From positions 1,798,001 to 1,862,000 of the forward strand of contig CP094243.1 of NCBI GenBank assembly GCA_022749655.1: a DNA stretch of 64,000 nucleotides, in the 5' to 3' direction. Under the pieces are notes generated by a model that worked only from the letters and a program-made list of their open reading frames with translations, was not told the DNA's origin and searched no databases. The translations under genes were made by a program, and so were the position numbers. This document shows, piece by piece, positions 48,475 to 58,388 of the stretch (position 1 is its first letter; each line of letters begins with the position of its first letter). Source of the DNA: Xanthomonas phaseoli pv. phaseoli. Its GTDB lineage: Bacteria; Pseudomonadota; Gammaproteobacteria; Xanthomonadales; Xanthomonadaceae.

Positions 48475-49650
48475 ATGACACGAAAAATCACAAAACTCGT
48501 AATCGGTGCGGGCATGATGGTCATCGCAACGCAAGTCGGGGCCAGCAAGTTTCTGATCGATATGCAAGGTGCAGCCGGAAATCGTGTCAACGTCTACGCC
48601 AGTGATGCAATTATGGACCACACGCCGATCGGTGATGATCTCGCAAATCCCGACTCAAGCCGGTTCATTCAGATTGATTTGACGATGGTCTATGAAGCGG
48701 TCGACCAGCCCCTATGGTTGGAATATCAACTTCAGTTCAAATGCCCCAAGTCGCTTCGGCGCGGCCGTGACGCATCCAAGCACAAGGCTGATTCGACCGG
48801 CATATTGGACACGCCAGATTCCGTGGAATTCCGGGTGGCCAGCGGCGCGAAGACCATGAAACAGGATCCGGCGATCATTGATCTCCAGCCCACCGATTGG
48901 CAAAGCACGACCAGCTACACGATGCGACAGGCATGGAATGTAGCCTGCAACAGTGCCAGCATTGGCGATGCCGAACGAGCTGCGGCGGTCGATCATGTGG
49001 TTAAGTCCGATACATTGCGAGCGAAACTGGTAGCCGTTGGCTTGAATGGACTGGAACCGGTCCCCGACGGACTGTCGATGAGTTCGCTTGCCGATTTTAC
49101 CTGGGAAACGCTGTGGTCTGACGTGCCGAAGCCCGCGATCAATCGCGGCCGCAAGCTGACGCCAGCAGAATCGGCAGCGCTCACGGCAAAATTGACCCAA
49201 ATGCAGCAACAAGTAACCGAAGCGCAGGGGAAGGTGCAGGGCGAGCTGGCGACGATGGACGCCAATCTGGATTTTATTCGGGCTGCCGCTGAATACCGTG
49301 GGAAAAGGCGTTTATCGCGTAGTGAATCGCTCCTGATCCAGGTGTGGCTGGGTAAGACTGAGCAAGAGGTCGTCGCCGCGAATGGCAACCCCGCTGTCCG
49401 TCAGGCCGGGATCGCGCGGACGCTCTCTTATGGGCAGGCCTTTGACAATCGCGTCATGTGGCAGAATCTTGTAACCGGCGCGACTTACACTGGCGGCGGT
49501 TATAAAAGTTGCAACGTCCGCTATGTGCTGATCCCGGACAGCGCCGGGATGCTGAGGGTTGCCGATGTGAATATCTTCGTTGACACAAGTGGCGACACAG
49601 GAGGGATGGGTCGCGCCTGCACCGACATCTTGAACGTGCCAAACGGCTGA
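48475..49650 (+). CDS. Secreted protein of unknown function
   Basis: 391 aa. Signal peptide MTRKITKLVIGAGMMVIATQ, cleavage near VGAS-KF. I recognise no family. The middle (about 240-275, LTQMQQQVTEAQGKVQGEL) looks coiled-coil. Around residues 300-345 a section (SLLIQVWLGKTEQEVVAANG ... ARTLSYGQAFDN) resembles SmpA/OmlA-like or DUF-type outer-membrane modules, without certainty. Four cysteines. Base composition is clearly less GC-rich than the flanking genes, and AAGGAACGC precedes the ATG. Convergent with the next gene, about ten bases apart. Confidence 0.7.
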   Translation: MTRKITKLVIGAGMMVIATQVGASKFLIDMQGAAGNRVNVYASDAIMDHTPIGDDLANPDSSRFIQIDLTMVYEAVDQPLWLEYQLQFKCPKSLRRGRDASKHKADSTGILDTPDSVEFRVASGAKTMKQDPAIIDLQPTDWQSTTSYTMRQAWNVACNSASIGDAERAAAVDHVVKSDTLRAKLVAVGLNGLEPVPDGLSMSSLADFTWETLWSDVPKPAINRGRKLTPAESAALTAKLTQMQQQVTEAQGKVQGELATMDANLDFIRAAAEYRGKRRLSRSESLLIQVWLGKTEQEVVAANGNPAVRQAGIARTLSYGQAFDNRVMWQNLVTGATYTGGGYKSCNVRYVLIPDSAGMLRVADVNIFVDTSGDTGGMGRACTDILNVPNG

Positions 49651-49659
49651 CATCATGGT

Positions 49660-50225
49660 CTATTTTCGAGCCGCGCTCATGCAAGCCGAAAGCTGGCGAT
49701 ACGCCAGCTGCAACTGGACAACTTTTGACCGGAACACCTCTTTCCCCTGAAGCTGGATGGCGAGCTCATTACTGTCCGGCTTTTCCTCCACCGATTTCTG
49801 CACGTCGATGGTCAGCAACAACGCTCCACTGCTCTGGCCAGGCATGCTCACATGGGCGGCCTGAACATTCTGCGTAGGGTGGTTGGTAGATGACAACGTG
49901 ATCGGAGCGATCTCGGGCTTTGTTGTCGGGGGATTGCCTTGCTGATGAACCAAAGACTGCCATGACCCTTTCTCGCCATCTCAGCGTCGGCGGGACCGCG
50001 AAACGACAAGGTGGAATCTGGCGTGATGAAATTAACCGAGCAGTGGTAACCGGTGTTGACGGGTTCGCGTACCAGCACCCAATTGCCCTCAGTCCCTTTG
50101 TAGAAGGATTCGCTAAACATCGGCTTGTCTGGATCCGCGCCCCCGAGCAACTCAGGGGCGATTTGAGCAACGCAGGGACTAGTCCATGCCATGGTGACGA
50201 CTAAGCCGATCAGCCAATTCTTCAT
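49660..50225 (-). pseudogene. Small secreted protein of unknown function, frameshifted
   Basis: Begins MKNWLIGLVVTMAWTSPCVA (signal peptide) from ATG 50225. The frame breaks in a run of five G (49928-49932, plus strand) where six would keep frame: FISKAIP continues as P-T-T-K-P-E-I-A-P-I-T-L. The C-terminal half (SGALLLTIDVQKSVEEKP ... VFRSKVVQLQLAYRQLSACM) is in the other frame. Repaired length 188 aa. No family recognised. Composition resembles that of the neighbouring convergent gene, suggesting common origin. Confidence 0.65.
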
Positions 50226-50398
50226 CTGAAATCGTTCTCCATTCGTTGGTCATTGACATACGGTTTCGTGCAATTCTCGTCGTGACCCTATGCAAGCGGC
50301 TACGGGCCATAGCTTAGCCTTCCAGGATTGCAGTGGAGGTTCTACCCGGTTTTCACGGACACTGACAAGAAGGCCGATCCAGACCATGATGCGTAGAC

Positions 50399-50515
50399 AT
50401 GTCAAAGCCTAGGGGATTCCGTGCCGAGTTCAAGCGCGGTGCGGTTGAGCAACGGTTCCGAGCGTGCAGCTTCCAGCATCCGCTGCCATTCCCTGCGCTT
50501 GGCAGGCGGTGAGCG
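50399..50515 (+). mobile_element. Remnant of an IS3-family orfA
   Basis: ATG 50399 begins MSKPRGFRAEFKRGAVEQ, which resembles the N-terminus of IS3-family OrfA proteins, then decays into an unrelated short tail ending at TGA. The preceding sequence (50338-50365, ttctacccggttttcacggacac) may be part of the element's left end. No orfB is present. The remaining 50516-50995 shows only short open frames with no recognisable content. Confidence 0.45.
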
Positions 50516-50995
50516 ACGGCCTGGCCAAATCTTCCGGGAGCAGCTCGCGGCCTTCCGGGAGTGATCAGGCGATCGCCGAGGAATTAGGACCGGACCGAGC
50601 GCCGGCCAGATCTCGAGTCGAACTCAATCATGCCGCGATCTCATCCTTGGCCGGGGTCTGAGGGCGCAGGCAAGAGCCGAGCCAGAAGCCAACTGATGGA
50701 TGGTGCGCCGGCAATCGCTGCCGGCCGAGGGGGAATGCTGCCTGGCGGCAGCCAAAACCGCTAGAAATTTGCAGAAGTCGCACCAAACGCGGCATGTTGC
50801 TCGTCATTGGACATGTCTGGCGGGTCATTCAGACCATCCGCAGGAGAATTGCCACTGGGCAACGATCCGCTTGGCTAACTTCCACGAAATTTATGCACAG
50901 CTACTTCGAGTCAACGCAGGAAATTGCGGCAACAGCACATCTGCCTGTGAGCCTGCTGACGTAGGCCCAAGCGTTGTTCGTCCGCAATCGGTAAG

Positions 50996-52192
50996 TCAAT
51001 GCCCCTCCGTTAGAAACACCTTCTGCGGCGGCGGGTGCATCAGGAACTGCTGGTGCGAAATATTCCACGCATACGCGCCCGCCAGCGGAAAGGCCAGGCA
51101 ATCGCCGGGCGCCAGCGCGGCGACCTGCTGATCGCGTGCCAGCACATCCTTGGGCGTGCACAACTGGCCGACCAGGGTCACCCGGGTATCGCGCAACACG
51201 GGCGCGCGCTCACCGCGCACCACACGGAACGGATGATCGTGGCCTTGCGCGGCCGGGGTACGAAAGTGATGCGTGCCACCCCGGGCGATCGCAAACCAGG
51301 CGCCGTGACTGCGTTTGAGATCGAGCACCTCCATCAGGTACCAGCCGCAGCTGGCGCTGACGTAACGGCCCGGCTCCAGGCGCAGGTGCAGGTCTGTCCC
51401 GTGTTCCCGCAGCAGGGCAGGCAGCCCGGCACAGAAGCCGGCCCAGTCGAACGACGCTTCCGGTGCCAGGTAGTCCACACCGAAGCCACCACCGGCGTTG
51501 ACCCGCAGTGGCCCAAGCGCATAGGTCTGCCGCCATTGCTGCACGGTGCGCAGGTAGGCGGCCACCAGATGCAACTGCGCGGTGGCGTTGCGTTGATGCG
51601 ACATCAGATGGAAATGGAAGCCTTCCAGGCGCAGCGACGGGCTCGCCCGCAGCCGCTGCATTGCTGCATCCAGATCGCACGGATCCAGACCGAACGGCGA
51701 GGGTTGCCCGCCCATCATCAAGCGCGTGCTTTGCGCGCCGGGCACGGCGATATTCATGCGCAGGAACACCGGCACGCAGCGGCCGCCGTGCGTCGCGATC
51801 GCCGCCAGCCGTTCGAGTTCGCGCAGGCTTTCCACATGCACGGTGCAGTCGGGCAGGGCGGCTGCCTGGGCGAGCTCGGCGTCGAGTTTTCCCGGCCCGC
51901 CAAACAGCAACGGTGCCCGTGGTTGCTGCGCGTGCAGCCAGGCCAGCTCGCCACCGGAGGCGGCCTCGAAGCCGTCCACATGCGCTGCCAGCGTGCGCAG
52001 GACCGGTGGCTCTGCATTGGCCTTGGCCGCGTAGAACAGTTCGCACTGCGCCGGCAACTGCGCACGCATCCAGGCCGCATGCGTGTGCAGTGCCGCCAGA
52101 TCGTAGACATACGCACAGACCGGGCCCTCGCAGCGTTCGCGCAGCTGCGGCAAGGCAGCAAGCATTGCGGCGGTATCGATCTGTAGACTCAC
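50996..52192 (-). CDS. xssE: PLP-dependent (type III) decarboxylase of xanthoferrin synthesis (PvsE-like)
   Basis: 398 aa in the ornithine/diaminopimelate decarboxylase fold. In vibrioferrin synthesis the homologue PvsE produces the ethanolamine unit from an L-serine-citrate conjugate. Features: YAAKANAEPPVLRTLAA with the PLP lysine, LFGGPGKLDAELA, HFHLMSHQRNATAQL, VNAGGGFGVDYL (glycine-rich phosphate loop), LEPGRYVSASCGWYLMEV and GQLCTPKDVLARDQ with the active-site cysteine. The start is GTG 52192, overlapping the stop of xssD (GTGA). Last gene of the operon. Confidence 0.9.
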   Translation of the reverse strand: MSLQIDTAAMLAALPQLRERCEGPVCAYVYDLAALHTHAAWMRAQLPAQCELFYAAKANAEPPVLRTLAAHVDGFEAASGGELAWLHAQQPRAPLLFGGPGKLDAELAQAAALPDCTVHVESLRELERLAAIATHGGRCVPVFLRMNIAVPGAQSTRLMMGGQPSPFGLDPCDLDAAMQRLRASPSLRLEGFHFHLMSHQRNATAQLHLVAAYLRTVQQWRQTYALGPLRVNAGGGFGVDYLAPEASFDWAGFCAGLPALLREHGTDLHLRLEPGRYVSASCGWYLMEVLDLKRSHGAWFAIARGGTHHFRTPAAQGHDHPFRVVRGERAPVLRDTRVTLVGQLCTPKDVLARDQQVAALAPGDCLAFPLAGAYAWNISHQQFLMHPPPQKVFLTEGH

Positions 52193-53957
52193 GCCGCCAC
52201 CTGCCGCTGCGCCGTGATGCGGGGATGGGATTCGGCAGTGCGGTGTAGTCGGACTGGCGGTCGGCACGCTGCCAGAGACGGGTCCCCAGATTGTTCTTGC
52301 CCGGCAGTGCTACGCCGTCGACCAGACCCTGCAACGCCGCTTGTGCGCCATGGCGTTGCTGCCAGCGCAGCGCGATCTCGCCCACGCATTGCCACAGCTG
52401 CGCTTCGAGTGCGGCATCGCCTTGGCTGAGATGAAAGATCGCCTCGGCCAGGTTGTTGACCAGCGCGCAATACGCCACCCGGTTCCAGCCCTGCTCTGGC
52501 GTGTAGTACAGCGATTGGCGTGCGCGTTCGCCGACGCCGCGCAGGCGTGTTTCCGGCCAGTGGTGGGCGAGCAGCTTGGTGCCTTCCAAATCGCGGATCC
52601 ATACCCGCGTCGGCCAGCCGTCGGCAAAACCGATCACGGTGTTTTGCAGGTGCGGCTCCAGGGCGATGCCGTGCTGGAACAGCGCGCTCCAAACTCCATC
52701 CAGCAACAGCCCGGCATAAGCGCCGAACCATTGCACGGTGCAACTGTGCCGATCCCTGCGTGCACTGGTCAGCGCCTGCAGGCGTGCGGCACAGACGCTG
52801 TTGCCCTGCGCATCGCAGGTGAACAGGGCGGCCGCGACCTGCGGCTGCCAGCGCGCGCGCTGCGCGGCGGGAATGGTCTTGCGGTACAGGATGCCGAAGC
52901 TCTCGGACAGTGCACGCGCCGCCAGCGGGTTGGCGTCATGCAGGGCGCGATCCACCTGCGCCACCTCCAGCGAGGTGGCTGCCGGTTCCAGCATCACATC
53001 GAACCCCGGCACCTGCGCCGCCAGCGTGCGCCAGCTCGGCGCCAGCAGCTCGGTCAGGGCGACTGCACTTTCCAGCTCGTACCAAGCGTTCTTGCGCACG
53101 CAGTTGGTCAGCCGTACATGCACAGAGCATTTGAGGAAATATTCCAGCTGCGGGTGATACAGCGTGCGCACCGAGGAGGTGGGCCAGAGCACTTCGCCGC
53201 GTGGCCCCACCGGCTCGATCAGCCCACGCGATTGAAGCGTGCGCAACAGCGGGTCGCCGAGCAGACGCTGCGCTTCCCACGGGTGGCAGGGATAGAGCGC
53301 GTCGCTGCCACTGAGCTGCCGCAGGCTGGCGCGGACGTCGGCACCCTGGGTCCGCAGCAGGCGCGGGTCGATGCGGAACCAGAACAGCTGGAACGACGCG
53401 CGCGCCTCCGGTGCGCAGGCCAGCACCTGATCCAGATCCACACCTTCGCGGCTCTTGGGCGTCGGGTGCAGTGCATGCCCCCACAGCATCGATTGTTCGG
53501 CGTCGATCATTGCCTCGCCGGTGGCGGCGGTGAGCTGCGCCTGGCGCAACAACGCAGCGGTGACGGCCACGCTATTGGCGCTTTGCGCCAACAGCTCGGG
53601 GTTGATGGCCTGCGTGCTGGCCAAGGCTTGTAGCAGGCAGCGTGCCAGCGCTTGCGCATCCAGGCTATGCCACGGTTTGCCTGCGCTCTTGAGAAACGGC
53701 GCGGAGGCGAAGCGGCAGCGGCCCAAGCGGTCGGCATAGGCAATGCGCACGCACAGTGCACCGCTCTGGCCCAGATCGATGCGCAGCCAGCGGTGTTCAG
53801 CCACGCGCGGGCCGGGGCGATCCAGCCCGCGATAGTCGAACTGCACTGCACGCTGCGGAATTGCGAATTCGCGCAGATAGCAGTTCAACCAGCAGCTGCA
53901 GGCCTGCGCGTCGGCCATGCTGTCGTACCAGGGGTCATGCATCGTGTGCGGCGACAT
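52189..53957 (-). pseudogene. xssD: NIS siderophore synthetase (IucA/IucC family, PvsD-like), frameshifted at its 3' end
   Basis: NRPS-independent siderophore synthetase that joins citrate-type carboxylates to an amine. Start ATG 53957 behind GAGGAGAAC. Motifs: HPTPKSREG, LYPCHPWEAQRLL, TSSVRTLYHPQLEYFLKCSV, RLTNCVRKNAWYELE, EPHLQNTVIGFADGWPTRVW (catalytic loop) and RDLEGTKLL. Twelve codons from the end the frame shifts: G-run 52221-52224 has four bases where five would give P-R-I-T-A-Q-R-Q-V-A-A then TGA at 52189. As written the frame runs on out of register into xssE. Repaired length 589 aa; the catalytic part is unaffected. Confidence 0.9.
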
Positions 53958-55131
53958 CGGCAGTTCTCCTCGAAGGAAAGCGCACCACAACGGTGAGCGC
54001 AGCAGCGGCCGCGGCCAGCGCGGCAGCCAGGAAAGGGGTGGCGGGGCCGGACGCCTGTGCCAACGCGCCGGCAGCGGCACCGGCGAAAACGCCGGCCCAT
54101 TTGCCGCATGCATCGAAGCGGCCGAACAGGCGCCCGGCGCCATGCCCGCTGGCAATGTGCGCCAGGCTGCGGTTGAGCCCACGCAGCGCGAACAACATGC
54201 CCAGGCCGAACAACAGCCGCGCCACCGCCAGTGCGAGGGCATCGTGCAATAGCGCCTGCCACACGCAGGCCACCGCGAACAACGCCAGGCCAGGTAGCAG
54301 CCATGCCTGGCCATCGCCGCGTCGCCACCACGGCAGCACCACCAGATACACCAGGTGCGGCAGGCTGTAGAGCAGGCCGGCGAGCGCATCGTGGCCGGCA
54401 CCGCGCGCGAGCGCATACGGAATGAAATACGGAAACGTCACCACCATCGCGAAGCAGAACAAGAACTGTGCGAGCAGCAGCGCCGGCCACGACGGCGCGG
54501 CAGTGGTGCGCGGCGATGCGGCAGATGAAGCAGCGTGCCTGGAAGACGTGACCGCTTTGCCGGTAGGGTGGTCTCGCGCAGCCGGCTGGTCGGCCGGCAG
54601 TCGCCACGTCAACGCAAAGGCAATCAATGGCAGCAACGCCAGTGCGCGATACAGCGATTGCGCAGGACCCAGCGCCAGTGCCAGCCCCAGCAGTGCCGGT
54701 GCACTCACCATGGCAAGGCGGGCCGAATACTGTGTCCAGTCCAGCGCACGCGCCAACGGGCCGGCCTGCGGCTGGCTGGCCAGATACGCATTTGCCGCTG
54801 CCAGCGAACCGCCACAGGTGCCTTGGACGACCAGGCCGATCACCAGCCAGCTCAGCGACGGCGCGAAGCCGGCAATCGCAAAGCCCAGCGCCAGGCCCAG
54901 TTGTGCGCGCAGCAGCGAACGCTTGCGTCCATGACGGTCTGCCCAGCGCCCCCAGCTGCTTGCCGTCAGTGCGGTGCAGAGCGTGGGCAACACATACAGC
55001 ACGCCGCTCCAGCCCACGGCGGCCGCCGGCGCAAGTTCGGCCAAGACCTGCGGCAGAAACAGCGGCATGCCCAACGCCGTGAATGCCGCCAGATAATGCG
55101 CAGCCAGCACCGGACCCAGGATGCGCCTCAT
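53935..55131 (-). CDS. xssC: MFS exporter of xanthoferrin (PvsC-like)
   Basis: 398-aa major facilitator with about 12 hydrophobic segments, likely exporting the finished siderophore across the inner membrane. Motif A-like loop GRWADRHGRKRSLLRAQLGL sits after helix 2; LGMPLFLPQVLAELAP and FPYFIPYALARGAG are further helices. Start ATG 55131 overlaps the xssB stop; the 3' end overlaps the start of xssD by 23 bases. Order within the operon matches pvsABCDE. Confidence 0.88.
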   Translation of the reverse strand: MRRILGPVLAAHYLAAFTALGMPLFLPQVLAELAPAAAVGWSGVLYVLPTLCTALTASSWGRWADRHGRKRSLLRAQLGLALGFAIAGFAPSLSWLVIGLVVQGTCGGSLAAANAYLASQPQAGPLARALDWTQYSARLAMVSAPALLGLALALGPAQSLYRALALLPLIAFALTWRLPADQPAARDHPTGKAVTSSRHAASSAASPRTTAAPSWPALLLAQFLFCFAMVVTFPYFIPYALARGAGHDALAGLLYSLPHLVYLVVLPWWRRGDGQAWLLPGLALFAVACVWQALLHDALALAVARLLFGLGMLFALRGLNRSLAHIASGHGAGRLFGRFDACGKWAGVFAGAAAGALAQASGPATPFLAAALAAAAAALTVVVRFPSRRTADVAAHDA

Positions 55132-56930
55132 CGCGGCACGCCCGCTTGCCTGCGCGGCGATTGGTGCGCATCGGCGAACGCGTCGCCGAATGGATTGGGC
55201 GCGCTGTCGCCGTAGAACTTGTTGATGTCGCTGGCGCCGGTGAGGTGCCTGCTGAGCAGGCTGCCGGCGCTGAGCAAGTATTTCACCGGCAGCCGTGGCG
55301 CGGCCAACAGGCGGCGTGCGGGGCCGATATCGATGCCATCGCCCTCCAGTTGCGCCAGCGTTGCAGCGAGCTGTGCCTGCAATTGCGCATACAGCGGCGC
55401 GCGGAGTGCGGGTTGCCATTCGGCCAGGCCTTCCAGCACCGCCTGCAGATCCAGCTGCAGCACGATCGTGCAGAACATCTGCGTCAACGCCTGCGGGTGG
55501 TCTACCGCAATCCGCGCATCCTGCAGCGGGCCCAATGCATCCACCTCCGGCAGCGCCGCGCGCAATTGCGGCAGCGCAATCCGCGCAGCGTCGTTGTCCT
55601 TCATCAACAGGCGCGTGGCTTGGCCATCGGCATACACCAGCACGCTGTTCTGCTGATTGGCTTCCAGCGCGATGCCGTAACCAAGCCACAGGCGCAGATG
55701 CACGGCAAGCAGCAGTTCGGTGTAGTCGCGCCACCAGCGCAGCACATCGCCATGCGCAAAACGCTCGGCAAGATGGATCGCCATCGGGCGGCCATCGGGC
55801 ATGGGCGCACACAGCGCAGCGACCGGGACAAGCGTGGCATCGTCCAGCGCTGGGTAACGCCGCACCAGATAGGCCAGATGCCGCGTCTGGCCGACATGCC
55901 CGCCGTGCGACTCGTCGACGAACACGCAGCGGCCTTGCAGCGCAGGATCCAGCGCATCGATGCGCCGCAACGCGCGCTCCATCCAGTGCCCGTCGTACAG
56001 CGTGGAGGGTTTGATCAACCGCAGGTTGAGGGCGCCCAGGGTGCGCATCGGAATGGGCAGTTTGAGATGCAGCTGTGGGTGCTGCAGCGGCACCAGCGTG
56101 CGCACCGACAGCGACGGACGCACGTCCAGCCAGGCGTTCGGTGCTCGCAGCACGTCCTCGGGCAGCGCGAAGCCCTCCTGCTCCAAGCGCTCCCACACCA
56201 GCGGATGTACCGGCCAGGGCAGATGCGTGGCGGCCAACTCGGGTGGCAGTCCCAGGCTGGCGAAATCCGGCCATAGCTCGGCCGGCGCGGCGCTGGTGCA
56301 TTGCGCCAACGCCTGCGGAATCGCCAGCCAGCGCAGCGCAAAGGTCGGCGCGAATTCCGGCGCGTAGTGGCGCAGCTCGGCCGCGTCCAGCCCGGCCTTG
56401 GCGCGCGCGGTGGGATAGAACGGATGGTCGCGGTAGCTGGCCAGCTGATCGCAGCGGTAGGCACGCTCGGCGGCATCGGGGTGATGCAGCGCAGTGCGCA
56501 ACGCCGGCGCCTGCGCGTGGTAGGCCTGCCGCGCCAGCCTGCGGTGCGCGGCGGCGCAGTCGGCTTCGTCGGCGTAGGCGCGATGCAGCTGTTGCGTTTG
56601 GGTATCGAGTTCTGCGCTGATGCGGTGCAGCCAGGCGTGTGCGCCACGTTCGACATGCACGCCGTCGTCGCTGCGCACAATCCAGCTGTCGCCGCAGGCA
56701 CCGATGTCCTGCAGCACGCCTTGACGATGGATCGGCAGCCACAGCGTGCCGCCGGGCAGGTGGGCGATGCACCACCAGCCATGCACCGGGCTGGGGTCGG
56801 TCCACTGCGCCAGCACCTGCGCATCCGGTACCGCCGCACTGCCGCGGGTCGCAATCCCGCGCACGTCTTCGCGCAGGCAGGCATCGATGATGCGGGTGGC
56901 GATGTAGCGTTGGTCGGCCGTGCTGCTCAT
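55128..56930 (-). CDS. xssB: NIS siderophore synthetase (IucA/IucC family, PvsB-like)
   Basis: 600 aa. Second NIS synthetase of the cluster. Family motifs: YCDQLASYRDHPFYPTARAK-like pattern (here RCDQLASYRDHPFYPTARAK), PVHPLVWERL, PSLSVRTLVPLQHPQLHLKL, IPMRTLGALNLRLIK, GIALEANQQNSVLVY and LLMKDNDAARI, followed by the helical thumb. ATG 56930 overlaps the xssA stop (ATGA). Intact. Confidence 0.9.
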   Translation of the reverse strand: MSSTADQRYIATRIIDACLREDVRGIATRGSAAVPDAQVLAQWTDPSPVHGWWCIAHLPGGTLWLPIHRQGVLQDIGACGDSWIVRSDDGVHVERGAHAWLHRISAELDTQTQQLHRAYADEADCAAAHRRLARQAYHAQAPALRTALHHPDAAERAYRCDQLASYRDHPFYPTARAKAGLDAAELRHYAPEFAPTFALRWLAIPQALAQCTSAAPAELWPDFASLGLPPELAATHLPWPVHPLVWERLEQEGFALPEDVLRAPNAWLDVRPSLSVRTLVPLQHPQLHLKLPIPMRTLGALNLRLIKPSTLYDGHWMERALRRIDALDPALQGRCVFVDESHGGHVGQTRHLAYLVRRYPALDDATLVPVAALCAPMPDGRPMAIHLAERFAHGDVLRWWRDYTELLLAVHLRLWLGYGIALEANQQNSVLVYADGQATRLLMKDNDAARIALPQLRAALPEVDALGPLQDARIAVDHPQALTQMFCTIVLQLDLQAVLEGLAEWQPALRAPLYAQLQAQLAATLAQLEGDGIDIGPARRLLAAPRLPVKYLLSAGSLLSRHLTGASDINKFYGDSAPNPFGDAFADAHQSPRRQAGVPR

Positions 56931-58153
56931 GCGCGCAGTTCCGTGCCATCGATGCGCCACTGCAGGCCCGCTTCGGCCTGCACCACTGCCTGTTGCAGTG
57001 TCTGCGCATCGCGTGCCAATGCGCTCAGCACGCCCAGGTAATCCTTGTTGGAATGGCTCAGGCGGATGCGCTCGCCGGGTGCGCGCATCCGCCGGTACTG
57101 CACGTCGCTGTGCGCATCGCGCTGGCGGCGGTCTTCGCTGGCGGCGACCAATTCGCCGTCGTGTTCGGCCACGTAGTAGCGCAGCAAGGCATGTGCATGG
57201 GCACCGCGGAGCGGTGGCAACGGCAGGCCCAGATGCGGTGCCAGCGCCGCGTTGAACCATTGCTTGCCAAACATCTCGTCGAGCAGGAATTCGCGCCGAT
57301 CGCCGATGCTGCGGTAATTGATCTCCACCAGCACCGGGCCATCGGCGGTGAGGATGAATTCGCTATGGCACAGCCCGAAGCCGACACCGAACGCGCGCAG
57401 CTGATGCAGCGCCTGCGCGATCACCGGCGTGTCCACGTCGGCATCCCATTGCGCTTCGCATTCGACGAAATGCGGCGGCGGCGACAAACGCACCTTGAAG
57501 CCGCCGAGGGCTTGCAGGTGCTTGCCATCGCCCAGCGTTTCCAGCGTAAACAACGCGCCTTCCAGCATGCCTTCCAACAGCACGGTGCGCTGCGGATGGC
57601 GCTCCCATCCATCGTCCAGATAGGCCTGCAATTGCGCTGCATCGGCGCAGCAGCGTACATCCAGGCTGGCCACGCCCTCGCGAGGCTTGGCCACCACCGG
57701 CCATGGGATCTGTGCAGGTAACCCGGCGCCCGGGCTCAGCGTGCAAAACCACGGGCAGGGTAGCCCCTGCGCACGCAAGCGTTGGCGCATCGCCGCCTTG
57801 TTCTTGGCGGCGTAGCACACCTGCCAGTCCTTGCCCGGCAGGCCGAGCGCTGCGGCGACCAGCGCGGTGCTGGTCTGCAGGTGGTCGCTATTGCTGAACA
57901 CCGCGCGTGGGGCGATGTCTGCATCGTGCAATACATCGAGGACGCCGAGCGGATTGAACACATCGCATTCGATCACCCGCTGCGGTGCATGGGCGGGGTG
58001 CTCGCGGAAATAGGCCAGGTGATCGAGCCGGTGGTCGGTCAGCAACCACACCGGCAAGCCCAGCGCGTGCGCGGCGGGCAGGAATCCTTCGGTGATGGCC
58101 GGATGGCAGACATGGGTGAGGATCACCAACGGTGCAGCGGATGTCGCAGTCAT
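56927..58153 (-). CDS. xssA: ATP-grasp ligase of xanthoferrin synthesis (PvsA-like)
   Basis: 408 aa ATP-grasp protein, the homologue of vibrioferrin PvsA that adds an amino acid through an amide bond. Visible: FSNSDHLQTSTALVAAAL, then CYAAKNKAAMRQRLRAQGLP, IPWPVVAKPREGVASLDVR (ATP-binding lysine), VLLEGMLEGALFTLETLG and the metal-binding VLVEINYRSIGDRREFLLDE. Start ATG 58153. First biosynthetic gene after the receptor; 235 bases separate them, so an extra promoter is possible. Confidence 0.87.
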   Translation of the reverse strand: MTATSAAPLVILTHVCHPAITEGFLPAAHALGLPVWLLTDHRLDHLAYFREHPAHAPQRVIECDVFNPLGVLDVLHDADIAPRAVFSNSDHLQTSTALVAAALGLPGKDWQVCYAAKNKAAMRQRLRAQGLPCPWFCTLSPGAGLPAQIPWPVVAKPREGVASLDVRCCADAAQLQAYLDDGWERHPQRTVLLEGMLEGALFTLETLGDGKHLQALGGFKVRLSPPPHFVECEAQWDADVDTPVIAQALHQLRAFGVGFGLCHSEFILTADGPVLVEINYRSIGDRREFLLDEMFGKQWFNAALAPHLGLPLPPLRGAHAHALLRYYVAEHDGELVAASEDRRQRDAHSDVQYRRMRAPGERIRLSHSNKDYLGVLSALARDAQTLQQAVVQAEAGLQWRIDGTELRA

Positions 58154-58388
58154 GGCAGCTCTCGTTCGACAGGACGGTGGGGAAAACCGGTACTGAAACG
58201 GGGCTGCCTAGCGCCATGGCGGCGTTGGGTGGCCTGCGATACGTCGATCGCATGCCGCGTGCTGCGGCAATGATGCGTGCCTCATGCACGCCGTTGTCTT
58301 GGCGGCGGTCAGTACGACCGCCGTTGCTTCACGCGCACCCTACGCCGTGTGCGTCGGTCGTGTGCAGCGCTTGCCAGGTGATGCAGGT

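Noticed and set aside
50628..50828. 66-codon minus-strand frame in the accessory gap
   Set aside because: No domain, no ribosome site, and located beside a decayed IS; no support as a gene.
51210..54416. 1068-codon minus-strand frame fusing xssD with out-of-register xssE
   Set aside because: Product of the one-base loss at 52221-52224; the real genes end and start at the GTGA overlap.
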